From NCBI GenBank assembly GCA_023614405.1, contig CM042696.1, forward strand, positions 336,713,211 through 336,777,210: a stretch of 64,000 nt of DNA. Direction: 5' to 3'. The position numbers were made by a program, and so were the translations under genes. This DNA comes from Avena insularis (taxonomy: Eukaryota > Streptophyta > Magnoliopsida > Poales > Poaceae). Positions 1 to 10,918 of the stretch are shown in pieces; the stretch's first letter is position 1, and the number at the start of each line of letters is the position of its first letter. The notes under the pieces are model-generated. The model was not told the DNA's origin, ran no database searches, and saw only the letters and a list, made by a program, of their open reading frames with translations.

Positions 1-278
1 GGGATGGTTCTAGAACATAGTGGAAGTAGCTCATGCCACTATTCATGGCCAATCCCTTTGCTCAACCATTAGATTTAGGTGATCAGCGATTTGGGTTCAT
101 ATTGTGAGTCTAATTCAAAATTGGCACACTATATAAGAGTATATAAAAATTATTTTCACTTGGAAAATTTAAATTGTTTATTTTCCTAGTGGTTGGAAAG
201 TCCCCATATTTTTTAATAGGGGAAACTCTAGTGGCAACATTGTTTACCGTGCCAAGGTTCACCCATATATAGTACCAT

Positions 279-668
279 GTATGGGAATATTAGCATAAAC
301 TATGATCTGGATATGTCCATGGCGTTGGTCGTCTGGCTAGAAACCCAAGAGTGTTCAAAAGTTATCAAAACACATGTTTATTATTTTCCATGGCAAGTAA
401 TACATGTTAAAGGACATAATGCATAACTCTTTTGTTTTTTTGTTTTTCATTATTATCTTCGATTATTTTCAAAACATGGCCAAATTTGTCGGCATGCAAA
501 TCCTTAGATATGGGAACATTAGCATAAAATGTGATGTAGATATCGCCATGTCCTTGATTGTTCAACTTGAAATCCAAGAATGTTCATACTCATGTTTATT
601 TTCAAAAAGTTGTCAAAGCTCATGTTTATATTCATGGAAAGTAGTACATGTAAGAGGACATCGTGCAA
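279..668 (+). repeat. Two diverged direct repeat units about 233 bp apart
   Basis: A block at about 279-427 (GGGAATATTAGCATAAAC, then a CATGTTTATT stretch, then a TACATGTTA..GGACAT stretch) recurs in the same order at about 512-668 (GGGAACATTAGCATAAAA, CATGTTTATT, TACATGTAA..GGACAT). The copies differ by substitutions and small indels. The open frame at 404-700 lies mainly over the second unit. Its origin is unknown to me. Confidence 0.6.
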
Positions 669-1562
669 ATCCAATAATTATTAGTATTATTTTTGTTTAA
701 TTGTTTTAAAACCAAGGTCAAATTTTCCACATTAAAATTATTAGAAAGAAGTTAAATCTTTCAAAAAAGCTCAGTGGTTTTCATTATATTAACTGCTCGG
801 TGGGTACCTTCAAAAGGTATTTGTATTTTCTTTCATCTTTTTAGAAATATAGGTGATAACTTCAATAGATTGAAAATATTTGATACAAAATAACCAAATG
901 AAAAGAACAAGTGTAAACTTTACTTTTTTACTACAAGTTTATCCATCCAAGGTCTTCTAATCGATATAAACTCTAATATCTGAAAATAGCATAATTGGTC
1001 CGGTAAGGACTAAAGTTTCAAGAAGCAATATGCTATTATGCATAGATAATGATATGTTTTTTGTATAAATCCAAAAGTAAAACCCCATGTTTAAGTATGG
1101 ATTGAGTTTGGTGATTTCTTAAAGATTTGGTTTCTCTTCAACTTTACTTCACAATCAAAGGTATATTCTAAAATCTTAAAGTAACTTATAAAATATGAAA
1201 GTAAAGCATAATAACAATCAATGTTGGATGTTGATTGATAATTAACTTTTAAGAAGGCTTTGTTTTAAGTTGGTAAGTCCTAACAGAAATAGTAATGTCC
1301 TTGTTTGAAGTGGCAAAAAGAATAAATTTTGAGGAAAATAATTCTTACATTAAGTTAAGAAATTCACAATATTCTCGAAATGCAACCAATAGGTATTTTT
1401 ATAGACTTAACGATCTTAAGTTAATAGGCTTCTAGTTCATTGAGTAACATACCAAAGTTAACTATAAAATATAGTTGAAATTAATCCATATTATTTTTAT
1501 ATTGTTGTTGAAATCTAGGGTTGTCCTAAGTAAGTTTAAAGACAAAATCTTATAGTTATTCG

Positions 1563-1567
1563 GTGTA
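1563..1567. repeat. Target site duplication GTGTA, left
   Basis: GTGTA directly precedes the TG of the left Tekay LTR and recurs directly after the CA of the right LTR (14,850-14,854). A perfect 5-bp duplication is what Ty3/gypsy integrases make. Confidence 0.93.
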
Positions 1568-4500
1568 TGTCAACACCCAAATTCTTAATCCCAGATGCCT
1601 GTTATGCCATACATCGCAATCCCAGGATTACCATTTTTGAGACATAACAGATTGGATATCACAGTACATCATCCATTACAAACCATAAAAAAGGTCTTAC
1701 ACAAATAAAGGATCTCATGATCCAGTCTTAGTACAATTAAGTAACAGAATAAATAGCGTAACGGTGGGGTCCATCTTCAGAGTCACAGACAATGCTGACG
1801 TTGGAAGATAGTCCTAGTTATCATAGTCGTCCTTTTGTCCTTCATCTTGATAATCTCCTTCATAGTCTAGCCACGGTAATAGCCAGGGACAAAATCCATG
1901 AGTACTCTTTAAGTACTCGCAAACTATCACTAACAAGAGAGATAGTTCTAGTAGGAATTCTAACTCTAAGTTTATTTGTAAAGTTAAGTTTGAAACCTAA
2001 GCTGAGTTCAGAAACAAAGAAACATAAAATAATGTTTGAAAACACCTAAGAGGGAACTTAGTTGTCATAGTCATAACTCTGTTGTGGTGAAGTCATTGCA
2101 CAATTCATTTCATAAGTTGTTTTGAAAACATCTGACAACGGAAAAGTATGGCCACTCCAACTGTCCATAACCGCGGACGTGGCTATCGAATATTTTGACA
2201 CTCTGCAGAGGTGGTACACTTTCACCACAAGATTCGATACATATGTCAGGGATAACCCTGAATCATCATACTTAGTATGTAGATAATCAAACATAACCTT
2301 TCCTTTACACACTCTAGTATAAGCACCTCTCCTATGAGCATGGCCTCCCAACCATGACCATCTGTCATCTTGGGTACTGCATAGGTGGACAACATTGAGA
2401 GGTAGCCTCAGCTCAAACCTCTCCATGAGAAGCTAATACTAATGCATATAAACTTCCGCTAAGCCTTACCCAATTCAGGTATTGTGGTTATGCGTAAAAT
2501 TGGAATGGTATCACATCCGAACCCAACCATCAGTTTTGTAAAAGGGCTAAGGCTCATGCCTCAACATTTTCATCATCATAAACCATTTGTGTTTCTCAAC
2601 ACATGTCAAAACATCTCAATAGAATGACTCATCATTCCATGGTTTTCACAAATCATTTTCACCAAGTATTCCCATCTAAAGTGAATCAATTTTTGGTTTA
2701 GTCCAACTACTAAGTTAAGAGTGTTCACTAAGGTGGGATGCTAATCTCAATCTCATGCCATAGAATGACGTCTAAGTATAACTAAATAGGTCAAGTTTTA
2801 TACTCTGTATGCTACCTTTAAAAAATTAAAGGACTTCGGTAAAATAAAGAAGATAAAACTTGTAAATAAAACGTGGAGTAGGTATAAGGCAAAGGGTATA
2901 ACCAAAGCAGGCCTAATGCATCTGCTTAGATTATCTAGCTTAAGTCTCCTTACTAACAATAGCTTGCTCAGTTTACTTGAAGTGCTAGGCTTGCAAGTAA
3001 AACTTGCGAGGGTTAACTTGTATAGTGCTAGCTTGCCTTGTGTAGTGTAGTGGTTGAAGTTTTCTTCCTCTTCCTCTTGGTAGAACTCCTCCTCCTCGAA
3101 AGCTTGGTCGGTACTATCGTCTATAAGTACATACGGAATACACAATCACCAAACAATACTTAACTAGTCTACTTAGCACACTAAGGCACACATTTGATGA
3201 TCTAGTATCATCACAAGGTTTAATGAACTAGCTTCATTCTTTTTATTTGAGAAAAGTAATTTATACTCATTGAAATTAACTAAGATTTAATATTCTTCAA
3301 TTAAAATATAGGATCATGTGGACACATGTCATCACCACATATTCTAACATATGGGAATGTTATTTAAGGGCTGGATCATATTTTAATAAGTTTAAGTTTA
3401 ATAATTAATGATTTAAAGTGACTAGAAATGCCTATATAGCAGTATTTTTGTAGTAGTCCAAAGTCACTGCATGTAAACCTTAATATTATTACATATTCAG
3501 ATAGGTATGGTTAAATGTGATTTTTGAGAGTTGGAATCAACTACAAATCTATTTTGGTTGATTTTAAAAAAATGTTTGAATGTGCAAAAGCTTCTGTTTT
3601 GTTATTTTAACTAGGAGAGATATCTAACTCTAAATGATTTAAATCCAACGGGCTTGGATAGAGATTTTCATTAGCTTTCCAACAAAATTGGAGTCACTCA
3701 ATTTGGATTTGTAAAACTCTCTGAATGGATTTTTGAACTAAGGGACAGAATTGATTTAAGTCTAAAATAGAAAAACCTATATTTGAATTAACTGGGTCGT
3801 GCGGGAAACTAAATGGGCCGGCCCAGTGGCGCTCCGCGGTGCTGAGGGCTGCTGATAGGGGGGTCCCCCTGGTCAGTGACTCATCAAACGCGAAGCGGTA
3901 CGGGGCGATTAGAACCACATGTTTAGAACACGATCTAATGGTCCATGGTCGTCGTCGACGACGGACTCGTTGCCAGCGAGACTGAACCCTAGCACGGTCG
4001 GTGGGGGTCTATTGGGGACGTACCAGGGCTCCAGCTAGTGCGGAGAGATGGGCAAATGAACTGGATGGCAACGGCGGACTCAGGCAAGGTCGCGGCAGGG
4101 GCTGAGGTGGACGAAATCGACGACCACGTCTCCTCCTCTACAGCGGCTACCTCCGACGGAATTCCGGCAATGTGCTGCTCGAACGGCTCCGACGAGAGAG
4201 GGGAAATGGTCAGTGGAGAGAGGGGAGTGGAATGGTGTAAATAAATGGTGTTGGGGAGGCTTCCTTTTATAGGCTCGACGAGGGGACCGACGGGTGTGGG
4301 CGGAGCTCGTCGGTGACGGCGATACAGGGGGCTACCGGCGTGGGCGAGCTAGGCGGACGATGGGCAGTTTGCTGGCAGTCCTCTATGGCGTAAAGGCGAC
4401 GCTAGGGGCGGTGGCATTTGGTCGGGGGCTTCCCGCGCTCTGGGAGACAGAGGCGGTGTTCGACGGTGATCATGGCGACTGTGGGTTACGCGGCGGTGCA

Positions 4501-5526
4501 CGGCCGTGTCTGGAGGGGTGAGGGGGTCGAGGCAGAGCGGCATGCGTGTTTTGGTGTCGAGGCGTGGTCTGTGGCGTGCTGGCGGCGTTCGCGCTCTGGC
4601 GCGCTCTGGCTGCACGCAGAGAGAAAGGGCGGTGCGGCTCTGAGGTGGTCCAGTGGCTAGCAGGGGCGATGGTGTGGACCGTGGGCGGCGGTGAGGTCAC
4701 TCCTCGCTCCCTAGAGCGGCGGAGAGGGGCTGGCGGTCTGCTGCGGCTTGTGCCCATTTTGCCGGCGAGCATGGCCTCAGGGTGGCGGTGCACTAGCACT
4801 AGGGGCTAAGGCATGGGGTGGTTTTGGTCTGGTTGGGCCTGTGGGAGACCAAGGTGATCAATGTGCATCAAATGGCTCAACAAGATTTGCTCCAAAACAG
4901 TGTTAGTTAGGCCATAATGATTCTTCTCACAAGCTGTTAGATCAAATGGCCGCATGAGAGAAACTTTTGAATTTTTGAAAGATTTTTGGTGGATTGATTC
5001 ATCTTATGCTTAAGCACCTAGGTTTGCTTGGGATTTGGAAATGGAGTTCAATTGAGTGGTTTTTGAAAAAGTGGTATCTAGACATATGAACTAGATTCAA
5101 CTTTCAATTGTCATTTAAATTTAGAGTTTGAATGTTTTTGGGAGATCACAAAGTGGGCCTTGGTACATCAATACTTGTACTAGCAAGGGGTGCAAAGATC
5201 CACAATTGTCTCTGTTAGGATTTGAGTGCTAGGAATAGCCAAAGTGGGCTATGTGATTAAATTGGCAAAATTGACCATTTGCTTATTTAATTCGTTTTGA
5301 TTTCTTTTTCTTTAGGATTTGCTTGGGGATGATCTAGATGATGTGTAATTCACCTTAGAGTCATTTTACAATCAATAGATCACTCAATCATGGCATTTCA
5401 AAAACTCCTATTTAAATGCAACATTCATATGCATGCTTAAAGATTTTAAATAGAAAAAGTTTTTGTTAACCCTAAATTGGGTAGATTTGATCTTGATCAC
5501 TTGGATTAAAGTTTTGGGATGTTACA
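1568..5526 (-). repeat. 3' LTR of the Tekay element
   Basis: On the plus strand it runs from TGTCAACACCC to GGGATGTTACA and aligns along its length with 10,919-14,849. It is about 4 kb, long for the superfamily. Composition is split: AT-rich flanks and a GC-rich core at about 3,790-4,820. Open frames in the core (both strands) are compositional and are not conserved as proteins between the two LTRs. No TATA box could be assigned with confidence. Confidence 0.95.
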
Positions 5527-5563
5527 AACCTTCCCCCCTTAAAAAAATCTCGTCCCGAGATTT
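5527..5563 (-). promoter_or_regulatory. Tekay polypurine tract and adjacent palindrome
   Basis: Beside the 3' LTR the minus strand reads AAGGGGGGAAGGTT (5,527-5,540), a polypurine tract for plus-strand DNA priming. Just upstream in element orientation lies the palindrome AAATCTCG-TCC-CGAGATTT (5,545-5,563, 8-bp arms). The same palindrome stands beside the PPT of the LARD-like element at 54,830-54,848. Confidence 0.85.
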
Positions 5564-5574
5564 AAGAAATAAAA

Positions 5575-7010
5575 CTAGGAACTAAAGAGATCTGGGAACT
5601 CAGTCCTAATGTAATCTTCTCGCTCCCAAGTGGCTTCTTCTTCGGTATGGTTGCTCCATTGAATCTTGAGAAATTTGATACTCCTGGTCCTGGTGGTTCT
5701 GTAAGATTCCTCCAAGATACGGATGGGCACTTCACGATACATCAGATCCTTGTTGATATCAACAACTCGGTGATCGATGTTCTTGAAAACTTCGGTCTTC
5801 TCCGACACTTCTAGGCATTTGCGAAGTAACGAGATATGGAACACATTGTGGATGGCTAACATCTCCTCTGGAAGTTCCAGTTGATACGAGGCGATTCAGG
5901 ATTTTGAAGGGTCCAATATATCTGGGGGCTAACTTTCCTTTCAGACTAAAACGTTGGGTTCCCTTCAATGGTGAAACCTTGAGATACACATAATCTTCGA
6001 CATTGAAAGTCAGGTCTCTCCTTCTCTTGTTAGCATAACTCTTCTGTCTGGATTGGGCGGTCTTGAGGTGCTCACGGACTTTGTGAACCTTCTCTTCAGC
6101 TTCTCGCAGAATGTTGGGTCCAAAAATCTGACTCTCTCCTACTTGCGACCAATTCAAAGGGGTACAACACTTTCTTCCATATAGGAACTCAAATGGTGCC
6201 ATTTGCAAACTGGCTTGATAACTGTTGTTGTATGAGAATTCTGCGAAAGGCAGACAATCTTCCCATTTTGATCCATATTCTAACACACAAGCTCTCAACA
6301 TATCTTCTAAAATTTGGTTGACTCTTCGATCATCCATCGGTTTCTTGGGTGATAAGCTGTGCTGAAATTCAACTTGGTTCCTAATCCTTCTTGGACTTTC
6401 TACCAAAATCTCGAGGTAAATTGGGTTCCTCGATCCGATACTATGGTCTTGGGGGTTCCATGCAGACTAACAATTCTGGCAATGTATAGCTCTGCTAGCT
6501 TTGAACTCTGGTAGGTTGTCTTGACAGGTATAAAGTGAGCTACCTTAGACAGTCTATCAACGATGACCCAGATTGAGTCATTTCCCCTACTAGAAGTAGG
6601 CAAACCGGTGATAAATTCCATTCCGATGGAACCCCATTTCCATTCCGGAATCTGCAAGGGTTGCTACAGTCCTGCGGGCCTCTGATGTTCCGCTTTGACT
6701 CATTGACAGATATCACACTTGGCGATGTAGCTTCCGATTTCTCTCTTCATCTTGTGCCACCAAAATTGCTCTTTCAAATCCTGATACATCTTTGTTCCTC
6801 CGGGGTGGATAGAATAAAGAGTATCATGAGCTTCTTGCATGATAACTTGCTTCAGCTCTGAATCTGCTGGCACACAGATACGGCCTTTGTACCACAGAAC
6901 TCCTTCTTTGTCTTCGGTGAATCCAGGTACCTTTCTTGTACCAATACGACGTTTGATTCTTTCGATATTTTCATTTCCCTTCTTGGCTTCCGTGATTTGG
7001 CTAATCAAAG
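5575..7010 (-). pseudogene. Tekay integrase with chromodomain-like C-terminus, broken
   Basis: The N-terminal zinc-binding part lies at about 6,700-6,870, with an H..H pair (EAHDTLYSIHPGG) followed by CDIC. The catalytic core starts at 6,657 (GMEFITGLP, then VSDRGTQFTS). The frame is lost near 6,340-6,400, where the segment expected to hold the catalytic Glu is scrambled. The core then resumes in another frame (NQILEDMLRAC, SYQASLQMAPFEFLYGR), and a further shift precedes the tail at 5,575-5,862 (VFHISLLRKC, EEEATWERED), which matches the chromodomain-like end of Tekay integrases. Integrase inserts the cDNA into chromatin, and the tail is thought to guide targeting. At least three frame changes make this copy non-functional. 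The downstream neighbour is the PPT. Confidence 0.88.
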
Positions 7011-7969
7011 TGGGTTGAAGTTCAATGCTAGCCAAGAATCCTTTGCATCACAATACACATCAAATGGCTTCTTGATATATGGCATGATCAATATTGGGGA
7101 TGAAATCAATCTCTTCTTCAGCTCTTGGAAACTGGCTTCACATTGGTCGGTCCATTCAAACTTCTTGTCCTTCTTCAACAACTGGGTCATGGGTCTGGCG
7201 ATGCTCGAGAATCCTTCTACGAACTTGCGGTAGTATCCCGCGAATCTGAGAAATGCACGGACTTGAGTTTGAGTGGTTGGGGCTTCCCACTCTTCAACAT
7301 CTTTGATCTCAGCGGGATCAACAGCGACTCCTCCGGCGGACACAATATGTCCTAGGATCCTACTTCTTTCAGCCAAAACTCACATTTGCTGAACTTGGCA
7401 TACAACCGATGCTCTCTAAGGGTTTCAAGGATGATTCTCAGAGGTTGCTCATGCTCTTATTTTGACTTGTAGTAGATAAGGATATCGTCGATAAACACAA
7501 TGACAAACTTATCTAGAAAATTCATAAATATCTTATTCATGAGATTCATGAAATAAGCAGGGGCATTGGTTCATCCAAAAGACATGACCGTATACTCGTA
7601 TAATCCATAACGAGTAGTAAAGGCGGTCTTCGGAATATCCATTGCACGAATCTTAAGTTGGTGATAACCAGTCCTAAGATCGATCTTAGAGAACACACTT
7701 GCTCCAGTCAACTGATCAAATAGATCCTCTATCTTTGGCAAAGGGTACTTTTTCTTGATTGTGACGTCATTCCGCTTCCTATAATCTGTTCACAAACGGT
7801 TGCCTCCATCTTTCTTGTCGACGAATAACACTAGCGATCTCCATGGTGATGCGCTTGGTTGAATCAAGCCTATTGCCAACATAGCATCCAACTGCTTCTT
7901 CAGTTCCACTAACTCTGAGGGGTTCATGCTATAGGGTCTCTGGGCTATGGGTCCGGTTCCGGGGACTAG
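7011..7969 (-). pseudogene. Tekay reverse transcriptase, broken, RNase H deleted
   Basis: Reading from 7,969 downwards on the minus strand gives recognisable RT blocks, including the catalytic FIDD box at 7,484-7,495 (gypsy elements carry F/Y-x-DD). Stops interrupt it near 7,973, 7,790, 7,570 and 7,460, and the frame shifts near 7,360. The RT thumb/connection continues at 7,005-7,376 ([26 protein letters not shown]). At about 7,015-7,040 the text jumps from the start of RNase H (FDVYCDA) straight to the spacer before the integrase zinc finger, with a frame change. Almost the whole RNase H domain is therefore missing, probably by internal deletion. Confidence 0.85.
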
Positions 7970-8512
7970 TTAAATAATGAACTCAATATCCCTATCCGGG
8001 GGCATATTGGGCAATTCATCTGGGAATATGTCGGGGTATTCACAGACTACTCTGACTTGGTCAATGGTGGGTAGGGCTAGACTCTTATTACACTTGAATT
8101 GATGGGGCAAGGTTTCAGAGATATGCTCTACTGATACTCCAGAGCTACTGGTCATGGTGATGGCTTTCTTGGCACAGTCTATCAATCCTTTATGCTTTGA
8201 CATCCAATCCATTCCTAGTACTACTTCCAAACCTTTGGTTCCAAGTACTATTAGATTCGCATAAAAATCTATCCCATTTATTCTGATAGGCACAACTTTG
8301 CAAATTTTTCTAGCTTTTGTTGTTGAACCGGGGATTTGAACTATCATGACATGCTTCAAGTTGGTTGGGTGAATCTTACTAGTGCATGCAAATTCTTCTG
8401 TGACAAATGAGTGCGATGCTCCAGAATCAAACAACACTCTTGCTAAAACTGAGTTGATAGAAAACATACCCAGCACTACATCTGGTGCTTCTTGGGCTTC
8501 ATCGACGTTCAT
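7970..8512 (-). pseudogene. Tekay aspartic protease and start of RT
   Basis: A 180-codon open stretch holds the retropepsin active site DSGASHSFV (about 8,402-8,428) and the second conserved block VVLGMDWMSKH. It then leads into the RT N-terminus. The protease cleaves the Gag-Pol polyprotein. The stretch is in the same frame as gag upstream, so gag and pol form a single reading frame, as in other Tekay elements. It ends at a TAA near 7,970, where the RT text continues in frame, so this is a premature stop. Confidence 0.88.
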
Positions 8513-9667
8513 GTGGAAGAGACGGCCATTGTGGTTGTGAGGGTTCCCTAGGGCGAATCTTCTTCCTGGTTGAACACGACGCTGCTATTGAGCTGGGGCA
8601 TTCACATTGGAAGTGGCGGCAATCTTCTTCGGGCACTCATTGGAATAGTGACCCTTCACTCCACACTCGAAACAAGTGATCTGAGACTTGTCTTTAGCTG
8701 CCACGGGCAAAGCATTGCTTCCAGTTCTGGGTGTAGTGTTGTTGTTGTTGCTCTTGGGAGGTGCACGGTTGAAATTGCTGGTGTTGCCGAGGTGATTATT
8801 GTTTCCTCCGGACTTCACATTTCCTCCGCTGCGGTTGGGGTAGCTTGGGCGAGACATTGGGGGTCGATTGCTCCTAGGTGCATATCCCGCTGAAGGGTTG
8901 GGACGGTACTTCTGGTGAATGTTGGATCTAGCTTGGTGCATCATCCGACGTTTGCGGTTGTCATTTGCTTGATTAATCTTCCCTTCCATCTGAATGGCAG
9001 ATTCGACTAGCTCTTCGAGATCCTGGAAACGGATGTTGATGAGGACAGTCTGCATCTCATCATGCAGTCCGTTCAGGAACCTCTCCTTCTTCTTGGCCTC
9101 CGTGTTGATCTCATCAGGTGCATACCTGGCAAGGGACAAGAATATATCACGGTACTCCACTACAGTCATTCTGCCTTGCTCCAACTCTTTGAATTCATCG
9201 CTCATTCGGGTGACTAGACCCTGTGGCACGTGGGTGCGGCTGAACTTGATTTTGAAGGCTTCCCATGTCATCACTTGACCATGGTTCATTGTGCGGATGT
9301 TGTTCCACCATGCTCTTGCATCTCCTGCCAAATAGTGGTTGGTGAACAGAACTTTCTCGTTAGCATCCACTCCTGCTACCTCTAAGTTATTCTCCATTGT
9401 CTACAACCAGTCATCAGCATCCAGTGGGTTCTCTGAAGTACTAAAGATTGGGGGATTTTTATTCTGGATGTTTTTGAGTTTGGATCCCTGATGATCCTGA
9501 TTTCCATGGTTTTGATTGTTGTGAGCCATCTGGGCGATTTGCTGCAGTGTTGCTAGATTAGCTTGGTGCTCTGCCCTACTTGCTTCACGGTCTGCAATGA
9601 GAGTCTGTAGAATCTGCAACATTGGGTCTTGCGATGAGCTGCTCCCTCCTTGGTTTCCACGAGTCAT
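8513..9667 (-). pseudogene. Tekay Gag with CCHC zinc knuckle, two in-frame TAG stops
   Basis: The reading frame starts at ATG 9,667 (MTRGNQGGSSSSQD). It runs through the Retrotrans_gag core (AGDARAWWNNIR, TWEAFKIKF, EFKELEQGRMTVVEYRDIF) at roughly residues 90-230. A basic, Asn/Arg-rich linker follows, then the zinc knuckle CFECGVKGHYSNEC (CX2CX4HX4C) near 8,640. Gag packages element RNA into particles. The frame is closed by TAG at 9,401-9,403 and 8,585-8,587. Both sit in otherwise continuous text where CAG (Gln) is the likely ancestral codon. Between gag and the protease the same frame continues. Confidence 0.9.
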
Positions 9668-9920
9668 CTGAAGATTGAGATAGATAAAGGGGTAAGAGGG
9701 AAAGTTCTAAGGTTCAAGGTTTTGATTTCAAAGCTACAAATTTGAGTTTGACTCAGGTTTTGTAACTAACTTCTTTTCATTCATTCAAGCAAAGCACACA
9801 ATACAAACACACACACACCACAACATCAAAGGAAAATAGATGGTTTTAAGAACCATTCTGCAAGCTAATATACAATGGGACCGATACTCCTCACTCTACG
9901 ATAGTGCTCTAGTGCATCTA
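9668..9920 (-). other. Spacer between the pre-gag ORF and gag
   Basis: About 250 bases separate the pre-gag ORF (ending 9,921) from the gag ATG (9,667). On the plus strand it holds a short CA-rich run (CACACACACACC near 9,810). I see no ORF or structure that I can support. Confidence 0.6.
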
Positions 9921-10680
9921 CTAATCATCGATGAAGTCAGAGTCGTCATCGTCGATGTAGAAGTCCACGGCATCTTCCTCCAGAAAGTCATCATCATTGC
10001 TGAGGTAGGAGTCAATATCCCCTTGGATATCTTCACCTTCCTCTTCTTCTTCCTTTGCTGCAAGCTAAGCTTCTTGCTCTTTGATGGTCTTCTCGAGGTC
10101 GGCCACCTTCTTGCGAAGACGGTCGATGGTGTGATCCTTCTTGGCACGTTGACGACGGAGAGACTGACGATCCTAGACGAGCAGTGAGAAAGTCTAGGCC
10201 TTCTGGGCGGCAAGGGTGAGGTTGTGGTTAGCGACCTCACTAGCATTATTCAACTCCTTCTGTCTGTCGTATAGTAGGAAGTCAAGGTTCTCCACTTGAC
10301 GCTTCAGAATTGGGTGACTTGGCATCTCTAGCGGCATTCCCATGGAATCACGCATTGCATAGTGAACAAAGCGGGTTCCTTGGATTAGGTTGACACTCAG
10401 GGCACACAGACGTGCGAGAGCTTCATGCATTGCCCTGGCTAATCCATCTAGCCAGTTGTTCTCTCTCACGGAGAACTGAATCCTCCCAGATACTGGTGCT
10501 TCTATCTTGCCTCGAAGATCAGAAGTTACTAGCCATTGTAAATCCCCTCCTAGTGGACCCGGGAGTTGAGCTCCAAGAAATTCCGGATGCAGACACTCCA
10601 AGAACTCAGACAGTGAATCAAGATCCCTCTCGAAATCAGTTGGCCTCCGTTGCCCAACTAGTAGAACTTGCTGTATTGGG
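9921..10680 (-). pseudogene. Uncharacterised pre-gag ORF with coiled coil and acidic tail
   Basis: A single minus-strand frame runs from about 10,680 to the TAG at 9,921-9,923 (roughly 250 codons), interrupted only by three in-frame TAGs (10,194-10,196, 10,173-10,175, 10,065-10,067). The N-terminal half (FLECLHPEFLG, LARAMHEALARLCALS) looks globular and alpha-helical. The C-terminal half has a charged heptad-like stretch (DRLRKKVADLEKTIKEQEA), then a strongly acidic tail rich in Asp/Glu. I recognise it only as the kind of extra ORF seen upstream of gag in some grass Tekay elements, and its function is unknown. The exact start is uncertain: an ATG lies near 10,687 in another frame. All three stops fit CAG-to-TAG change, so the frame was probably under coding constraint before silencing. 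Confidence 0.65.
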
Positions 10681-10903
10681 CTTCCATCTATAAGAATTTT
10701 AGGATGAGAGAGTTAGTGAAGTGATCAAGTGTGTCAAAGTTTTATGTAGTAATGTAAGAATTTGGAGGAACATGAATTTTTTTGAGAGAAAGAATCCCCA
10801 AGGGTAAGAGAGGAAATAGTTTTCATAAATACTCACTTTGGTTTCTGAAACTAAGTTTTTGTTCGGACGTCCCTTCTAACTAGGGTCTCCTATGGTCAGG
10901 ATG
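10681..10903 (-). other. 5' untranslated leader of the Tekay element
   Basis: About 220 bases lie between the PBS and the pre-gag ORF. No ORF or clear structural motif is visible. Packaging signals would be expected here but cannot be identified by reading. Confidence 0.55.
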
Positions 10904-10915
10904 GCTCTGATACCA
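10904..10915 (-). promoter_or_regulatory. Primer binding site, initiator-Met tRNA type
   Basis: The minus strand reads TGGTATCAGAGC, three bases after the end of the 5' LTR. This is the classic plant retrotransposon PBS complementary to the 3' end of initiator methionine tRNA, and it fixes the element's orientation. Confidence 0.93.
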
Positions 10916-10918
10916 ACT

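Larger units (their letters stand above)
1..1567. other. AT-rich host DNA left of the Tekay element, no gene seen
   Basis: This stretch is AT-rich with stop codons in all frames. The longest open frame (404-700) overlaps a diverged repeat and shows no recognisable domain, so I do not call it a gene. It is the sequence into which the Tekay element inserted; its continuation on the other side begins at 14,855. Confidence 0.6.

Noticed and set aside
4038..4809. Several overlapping GC-rich open frames on both strands of the Tekay LTR (also 13,360-14,277)
   Set aside because: They follow composition, overlap each other in many frames, are not conserved as proteins between the two LTRs and show no domain.
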